From Akkermansiaceae bacterium (lineage in GTDB: Bacteria; Verrucomicrobiota; Verrucomicrobiia; Verrucomicrobiales; Akkermansiaceae): DNA of 49,032 bases. Positions 44,706-49,032 of this stretch are shown here, piece after piece (within the stretch, counting starts at the first letter, position 1; the number at the start of each line of letters is the position of its first letter). A model generated the notes under the pieces. That model worked only from the letters and a program-made list of their open reading frames with translations, searched no databases and was not told the origin of the DNA. The position numbers and the translations under genes were made by a program. The stretch is taken from NCBI GenBank assembly GCA_905182475.1, contig CAJJBR010000081.1:1-49032 (forward strand), read 5' to 3'.

Positions 44706-44873
44706 GGTTTGGGGGAAGAGGAACCACAATGGTAGCGCAGCGGACATCGACGAACTTGAAGCTTAAATCTTTCGTCAAATGCACCCGGAGGGCATAGCAG
44801 ACGCGGATAAACGCGGATCAGATTCTTGTGGCTTGGGTTGTGGTGGCAATACTGGAGATGTTGGGATTTTCCT
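44706..44873. other. gene-free stretch between nadD and the nuoF promoter
   Basis: It contains GAACCACAATGGTAGCGCAG (44721-44740), the left half of the hairpin repeat seen after trpA at 34664. Nothing else was recognised. Confidence 0.4.
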
Positions 44874-45428
44874 CTATTTTTGGATGGTTGTGGCGATTCT
44901 CGGATCCAGAAATGAGATATTTTCCTCTCCCATTGCGAGGCTCCTGCGGATTTTGGTGGCGGAGGCGGGGTGCTCGCCCTCGACCACGTGGAGGCGGTAG
45001 CCTTCGATTGGCTGGACTTCCTCGCCGTTTCTCGCGAGGACGATGAATTCGGCGAGTTCCGAAATCACTTCCGAATTCCTCCAGCTTGTGAATACTTTCC
45101 ACTGATCCCCGCCCATGATCCAGAACCACTGGTTGCCCGGATGGAGTTCGTGCAGTTTGCGCATGGTTTGGTAGGAATAAGACGGCCCCTCAGTCTCTAG
45201 CTCGATGGGATCGACCTTTGCCCACGGGATTCCGGAAAGAGCAATCTCCAGCCATTTTGCCCGCACGTCGCCGGGGGTGGGAGGGGTCTCAGTCTTGTGC
45301 GGCGAAATCTGGCAGGGTAGGAAACGAACTTCGTCCAGCCCAAGCTTCTCCTTGGCGAGAGTCGCTAGATGGATATGCCCGTCGTGGACGGGGTCGAAGG
45401 AGCCGCCGAAGATACCGATTTTTCCCAT
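44874..45428 (-). CDS. nadD: nicotinate-nucleotide adenylyltransferase
   Basis: A 184-residue nucleotidyltransferase of NAD biosynthesis. The (H/T)xGH-type site IFGGSFDPVHDGHIHLA is at the N terminus, WFWIMGGDQW is in the middle, and the C-terminal SATKIRRSLAMGE matches the S(S/A)T.IR motif. It begins 9 bp after phoR in the same direction, so it is probably the last gene of the phoBR operon. Confidence 0.92.
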   Translation of the reverse strand: MGKIGIFGGSFDPVHDGHIHLATLAKEKLGLDEVRFLPCQISPHKTETPPTPGDVRAKWLEIALSGIPWAKVDPIELETEGPSYSYQTMRKLHELHPGNQWFWIMGGDQWKVFTSWRNSEVISELAEFIVLARNGEEVQPIEGYRLHVVEGEHPASATKIRRSLAMGEENISFLDPRIATTIQK

Positions 45429-45437
45429 GCGGATATC

Positions 45438-46652
45438 CTAATCCTCTGACTTCGGAATCGTCATTAGGAATTTTGTTTCACGCCCGGGAACCGATGTGAC
45501 GGTGATCGTTCCGCCATGCGCTTCAATCGATCGTTTGACAATCGAAAGCCCTAGACCGGTGCCCTTGATCTCCATTTGTGAATGATGCTTTTCCACCCGG
45601 TAGAAACGCCTAAAAATGTGAGCAAGATCAGAACTTGGGATTCCTATTCCATTGTCGCTTACCCAAATACGAATATATTTATCGGATTCCTCGGAACCAA
45701 CTTCTACTTTCAGATCCTTGTAGGGATTCTGCTTGAGAGCGTTTTCCACGAGATTAAAAAGCACTTGGGTCCAGTAAAAACGGTCGCCTTGGATAAGGAG
45801 AGAGTCGTCTTTAAAGTTCACGGTAACGATCGATTTCTGACTTTGGATCACCGATTCGAGCCGCTCTAAAACATCTTTCACGCAAGAACGGAGCTTGAAT
45901 GGTGCAATTTTGATTGCGGATGCTTCGCCGGATTCGAGGCGGGAAATAACCAGCATGTCCTCTACAATACGTGAGATGCGGTCGGCGTGCTTTTTCATCA
46001 CCATGAGGAACCGACGCGCCATTTCCGGCTCATCGATCATCCCGTCATCCAGGAGGTTTTCCAGGTAGCCATTGATGATGGCGAGCGGGGTGCGGAGCTC
46101 GTGGGAGGCGTTTGCGACGAAGTCTTTGCGGATCTGGTCTAGCTGATATTCGGAAGTAACATCCCGGATCACGACCCGGGTATCCGCATCGCCTTTGGGA
46201 GTATTGGAAAGCTGGGCAGCATCGATGATCCAGGCGTTGTTTCCACGAGTCTCAAGCTCACCAAGCGGAGATGTCTGTTGAGGAAAAACCACCCGCGACT
46301 GAACCGGCTCGCCCGTTTCCAAACAACGAACCAAGACATCCGCGAGACGAGGATCAAGAAACGCCTCCTCCACCGGTCTACCAGCGAGCGAACGACCACG
46401 AAAAAGCTCCTTCGCAGCCGCATTTGCGAAACGAATGTTAGAATCTGAATCCACGATTAGGAAAGCATCCCCAAGAGCATCCAGAAGATGGTTCTGCTCT
46501 TCCTTTGCCTGCTGGAGATCGAGTTCGAGCCGAAGCTTCCAAGCCTTCACTTCTGCTTCGTATTCATTTCTTGAACGCTTTAAGCGGTAAACCTTGATAA
46601 GAAGGATGATCAGGACGGCAGTAGCTCCAAGGATAGCGATGTTTTCGGTCAT
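45438..46652 (-). CDS. phoR: PhoR-like sensor histidine kinase
   Basis: A 404-residue kinase with a single N-terminal membrane helix (about 4-22), then a coiled linker, a PAS domain (LLDALGDAFLIVDSDSNIRF), the H-box FVANASHELRTPLAII, the N-box LFNLVENALK, and G boxes DNGIGIPSSD and GTGLGLSIVKR. The lack of a periplasmic sensor loop is the usual PhoR design. ATG overlaps the phoB stop (ATGA). Phosphate-starvation signalling is the expected role, judging from pairing and layout; no pst or phoU genes are nearby. Confidence 0.88.
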   Translation of the reverse strand: MTENIAILGATAVLIILLIKVYRLKRSRNEYEAEVKAWKLRLELDLQQAKEEQNHLLDALGDAFLIVDSDSNIRFANAAAKELFRGRSLAGRPVEEAFLDPRLADVLVRCLETGEPVQSRVVFPQQTSPLGELETRGNNAWIIDAAQLSNTPKGDADTRVVIRDVTSEYQLDQIRKDFVANASHELRTPLAIINGYLENLLDDGMIDEPEMARRFLMVMKKHADRISRIVEDMLVISRLESGEASAIKIAPFKLRSCVKDVLERLESVIQSQKSIVTVNFKDDSLLIQGDRFYWTQVLFNLVENALKQNPYKDLKVEVGSEESDKYIRIWVSDNGIGIPSSDLAHIFRRFYRVEKHHSQMEIKGTGLGLSIVKRSIEAHGGTITVTSVPGRETKFLMTIPKSED

Positions 46653-47332
46653 GAGAGAGGGGCGGCCACAAGATAGCCGACCCCGCGCACCGTTTCAATC
46701 AAAGCACCGTGCGCGCCCAATTTTTGACGGAGGCGCTTCATGTGGGTATCCAGCGTCCTGCTGTGGACTTCATCACTGTATCCCCAGACAACCCGGTGGA
46801 GTTCGTTCCGATCCTGGGGTTTCCCCGAGCGCTCGCAGAGATAGAGCAAAAGCTTGAACTCGGTAGCTGTCAGGTCGAGGGGTTCGTTATCGAGATAGAA
46901 TTTTACGGCGTTCTTATCGAAACGGAAGGGACCGAATTCGTATTCGACCGCACCTGGTGGGGCATCGGTGCGTTTTAGAATGGCATTCACCCGGAGAACG
47001 AGCTCCTTGGGACTGAAAGGCTTTGTCAGATAGTCGTCCGCGCCGGCCTCCAGCCCTTGGATCCGATTTTCCGTCTGTGCACGGGCGGTCAGCATGATTA
47101 CCGGGATGCGGGAAGTCCGTGCGTCCCGGCGGATTTCCCGAATCACCGAGTAGCCGTCCCTGCCAGGCAACATCAGATCCAAAATCATGAGATCCGGACG
47201 CTCCCGGATCGCCATTTCAGCGCCTGCGATCCCGTCATGAGCCTGTGAAACTTCGTAACCCGCACGCTGAAGGTTGAATTTAATCAAATCAGCGATATCT
47301 ACCTCATCCTCTACGATCAAAACTCGTTGCAT
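46649..47332 (-). CDS. phoB: PhoB-like response regulator
   Basis: An OmpR/PhoB-type regulator of about 227 residues. The receiver domain has VLIVEDEVDIADL, the phosphoacceptor Asp in MILDLMLPGRDGY, VIMLTARAQ, and the Lys of DDYLTKPFSP. The winged-helix DNA-binding domain ends RTLDTHMKRLRQKLG...VRGVGYLV. ATG 47332 (MQRVLIVEDE) gives the standard PhoB start. In-frame starts also exist at 47359 (ATG) and 47395 (GTG, overlapping the upstream stop as GTGA). It is translationally coupled to phoR. Confidence 0.88.
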   Translation of the reverse strand: MQRVLIVEDEVDIADLIKFNLQRAGYEVSQAHDGIAGAEMAIRERPDLMILDLMLPGRDGYSVIREIRRDARTSRIPVIMLTARAQTENRIQGLEAGADDYLTKPFSPKELVLRVNAILKRTDAPPGAVEYEFGPFRFDKNAVKFYLDNEPLDLTATEFKLLLYLCERSGKPQDRNELHRVVWGYSDEVHSRTLDTHMKRLRQKLGAHGALIETVRGVGYLVAAPLS

Positions 47333-47391
47333 CTGCCCGTGATGTAACTCCTCTGTCATAACAGGTGAATGGGTGCTTTGTGACGATTTAG

Positions 47392-48297
47392 TCACAGCAT
47401 GTCTTTATCAACGTAGGTGCCGGGTTTGGTGGTGCGGGCTACTCCGATTTTCGCGGCGGCGTTGATCGAGGTATTCACACCGGTATGGACGCCATCGCCT
47501 ATCGTCGCACCAAGTTTGGTTCTGCCCGTATCCACCTCTTTTCCACGAATCATGGAAACGTGATTCCTGCCGTCGTGGCGGTGATTTTCAGTCATCGTCC
47601 CAGCACCAAGAGTCACATGGGAGCCGATGATGGAATCCCCGACGTAGCACTGCCGTGATATGTAAGTATTTGGATAAATGAGCGAGTTTTTTACTTCGGC
47701 TCCATGGCCGATGTAGCAGTTTGCCCCGATACTCGTCGCGCCACGTATCAGTGCATTCGGCCCGATCTGGGCACCGGCACCGATAATCACAGGACCTTCG
47801 ATGACAGAACCGGGAAGTATACGCGAACCGGGTGCAAGCCTAACAGAACCGGAAACGGTCGCCTTCGGGCTTACCTCGCCAAGTAAAACAGTTTCATCCA
47901 TGAGCGCGACAACTTCTTCGTTCATGCGAAGGAGATCCCAAGGATAAACGATTGGAAAGCAGCCGGCTTCGGTGCGAAGCTCTTCCTCACATCGCTCGGG
48001 CTCATCAGCGCCCTTCCAAGCGAGGATCGCGCCATCGGAATCACATAACCGTGCAGATTTTGTATTTCTCCCCAACATCAGTAGTGCTCCAAGCTCGATC
48101 CAAGTATCGATTGGGATCATCAGTGTCCGCGATCCGGCTTCGGAGTTTTCCACCAGTTGAAAGCCCGCCCGGGTGAGCTCCGCAGAAAGGAGATCGATCA
48201 TCGGCACATTGGCGATGAGACACGAGGCCAGATCCCGTCCAGTGGTGATAGGGGCACACATAACTGAGTTTCTAGGAGGTAAGAGTGTCGCTTGCAT
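47392..48297 (-). CDS. left-handed beta-helix (GlmU/LpxA-like hexapeptide) protein
   Basis: A 301-residue protein. The C-terminal two thirds consist of hexapeptide repeats (GSVRLAPGSRILPGSVIEGP, IIGAGAQIGPNALIRG, ATSIGANCYIGHGAEVKNS, IIGSHVTLGAGTM), the fold of nucleotidyl- and acyltransferases such as GlmU's acetyltransferase domain. The N-terminal ~110 residues do not contain the GlmU uridylyltransferase signature, so this is not a full GlmU. It may be a sugar-nucleotide acetyltransferase or relative. The start is ATG 48297; ATG 48261 (MCAPITTGRD) is also possible. It overlaps or abuts phoB, an unusual neighbour for it. Confidence 0.75.
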   Translation of the reverse strand: MQATLLPPRNSVMCAPITTGRDLASCLIANVPMIDLLSAELTRAGFQLVENSEAGSRTLMIPIDTWIELGALLMLGRNTKSARLCDSDGAILAWKGADEPERCEEELRTEAGCFPIVYPWDLLRMNEEVVALMDETVLLGEVSPKATVSGSVRLAPGSRILPGSVIEGPVIIGAGAQIGPNALIRGATSIGANCYIGHGAEVKNSLIYPNTYISRQCYVGDSIIGSHVTLGAGTMTENHRHDGRNHVSMIRGKEVDTGRTKLGATIGDGVHTGVNTSINAAAKIGVARTTKPGTYVDKDML

Positions 48298-48383
48298 GGT
48301 TGTAGGTTAATAGAAGCAGCTAGAGTCCCGTGTTACACGGAATATTTTCACCCGACCGCAATTTCCCGCAGCCCAATGACAAA

Positions 48384-48623
48384 CTAACCCAGTTTCCCGT
48401 TCCCTTTATGAAGATTGAGCGCATCGCAGGACGGGCAATGGCTCAATTGGACGGCATCCCTCTCCGCGAATACATTTCCGCATACCCTGCAAATATGGCG
48501 CATACGTCCAAGACGGCTCTCAGCTCTGTGGTGCAAAAACCGAGAAACTAAAGACATCAGGATGATCAGGAGAAAACTTCCGAAAACGACAGTAGAGACC
48601 ATTTCTTCAAGACTCAGTTTCAT
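48384..48623 (-). CDS. small membrane protein with zinc ribbon
   Basis: A 79-residue protein with one N-terminal transmembrane helix (about 8-28) followed by a treble-clef-like zinc ribbon: CRVCGNVFAE and CPSCDALN (CxxC-x17-CxxC type). No named family. It is 4 bp downstream of the TonB-like gene, so the two are probably cotranscribed. Confidence 0.6.
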   Translation of the reverse strand: MKLSLEEMVSTVVFGSFLLIILMSLVSRFLHHRAESRLGRMRHICRVCGNVFAERDAVQLSHCPSCDALNLHKGNGKLG

Positions 48624-48627
48624 GGCA

Positions 48628-49032
48628 TCAGTTTAAAAATTCGACTCTCAGCCCGAGCCACCTCTCACCGCCTCCGGATTTGAAACGCAGCCCCTTGAGC
48701 CATTCCGTCGTCTCCTTTAGCCCGGCATCACCACCACCGCTTAGGGAAACACAATCACTGACGGAGCCATCCGGTCGGAGCCGGAGCATGAAGCGCCAAG
48801 ATGCGGAAAGAAGGCCCCCACCATTCACAGGAATCTTAAAGTCAGGAACCTGTTCCGGCATCCAACCCAATGCCTGGTCGTCGAATGGAGTGAGAATGGG
48901 TTTTCTCGTGGAGCGGACAGGATCACTGACCCCATCCACGTTCCCATCCACGTTCCCATCCACGTTCCCATCCACGTTCCCATCCACGTTCCCATCCACG
49001 TTCCCATCCACGTTCCCATCCACGTTCCCATC
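48628..49032 (-). CDS. TonB-like C-terminal domain protein with DGNV repeat (partial, cut by window end)
   Basis: Only the C-terminal part is in the window; the frame is open to the last base. It begins with a tandem Asp-Gly-Asn-Val stretch encoded by a 12-bp repeat. A domain of about 100 residues follows, with FKIPVNGGGLLSASWRFMLRLR and LRPDGSVSDCVSL (quoted in part), resembling TonB/energy-transducer C-terminal domains (partner strand ending LGLRVEFLN). The N-terminal anchor is not visible. Assignment is tentative. Confidence 0.5.
   Translation of the reverse strand, partial: DGNVDGNVDGNVDGNVDGNVDGNVDGNVDGNVDGVSDPVRSTRKPILTPFDDQALGWMPEQVPDFKIPVNGGGLLSASWRFMLRLRPDGSVSDCVSLSGGGDAGLKETTEWLKGLRFKSGGGERWLGLRVEFLN
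48932..49032. repeat. 12-bp tandem repeat (CCATCCACGTTC)n
   Basis: Eight full perfect units and a partial one, continuing past the window end. The unit is a multiple of three and stop-free in all minus-strand frames (DGNV, MGTW, WERG). Copy number can therefore vary by slippage without breaking the gene. Confidence 0.9.

Noticed and set aside
47379..47396. TGTGAC-GATTTA-GTCACA palindrome resembling a CRP/FNR site
   Set aside because: The spacing between TGTGA and TCACA is 8 rather than 6, and the site overlaps the end of the beta-helix gene and possible phoB start codons. It may be chance.
48328..48340. Hairpin CCGTG-TTA-CACGG upstream of the beta-helix gene
   Set aside because: A short 5-bp stem without a T-tract; no basis to call a terminator or operator.
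48932..49032. CRISPR-like array
   Set aside because: The 12-bp units are contiguous with no spacers and lie in a coding frame.

Overview
The window is bacterial and looks like a chromosome segment of an aerobic, Gram-negative member of the Verrucomicrobia. This is inferred from gene content: a Minf_1886-family protein, a DUF6797-type propeller protein beside a multiheme cytochrome, an alternative complex III (ACIII) operon leading into an aa3 oxidase, an outer-membrane porin, and DAP (dapF) biosynthesis. The intergenic DNA is also distinctive, being rich in REP-like palindromes and short word-like spacer repeats. No phage, CRISPR array or complete insertion sequence was seen.

Layout. 1-960: gene-free DNA with a 560-bp non-autonomous transposon-like element that carries REP palindromes and the N-terminal stub of an IS200/RAYT transposase. 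962-5227 (-): a pentaheme cytochrome and a DUF6797/sorbosone-dehydrogenase-like propeller protein, both apparently exported. 5324-9127: GNAT acetyltransferase, ABC-2-like permease, Minf_1886 protein, TPR protein and dgt. 9223-9293: tRNA-Gln(TTG). 9357-10532: OprO/OprP-like porin. 10533-28072 (-): a 17.5-kb respiratory operon in the order actA-B-C-D-E-F, cytochrome c, CcoN-like, CcoO-like, cytochrome c, coxA, coxC, coxIV, two small membrane proteins, coxB. 28550-36336: HEAT-repeat protein, dnaB, dtd, nagZ, trpA, dapF and a lipoprotein MsrB. 36599-43055: cold-shock/DUF1294 fusion, dienelactone hydrolase, DUF1853 and hrpA. 43187-44581 (-): a solitary nuoF. 44874-49032 (-): a probable operon of TonB-like protein (cut by the window end), zinc-ribbon membrane protein, left-handed beta-helix protein, phoB, phoR and nadD.

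How the genes work together. ACIII oxidises quinol and passes electrons through its hemes and the membrane-anchored cytochromes c to the CuA site of the aa3 oxidase, which reduces oxygen. Between the two modules sits a CcoN/CcoO-like pair, flanked by two paralogous cytochromes c. The CcoN-like protein has lost five of the six histidines that bind hemes and CuB in cbb3 oxidases, and the CcoO-like protein has Cys where the distal heme Met is expected. The pair therefore cannot be an ordinary cbb3 oxidase; a structural or electron-wiring role in an ACIII-oxidase supercomplex is the most attractive reading. The oxidase subunit III also carries an insertion of about 365 residues. Near-identical 20-bp palindromes fitting the Rex (NADH/NAD+ sensor) operator lie 50-60 bp upstream of both actA and nuoF. 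This suggests that NADH entry and oxygen respiration are controlled together.
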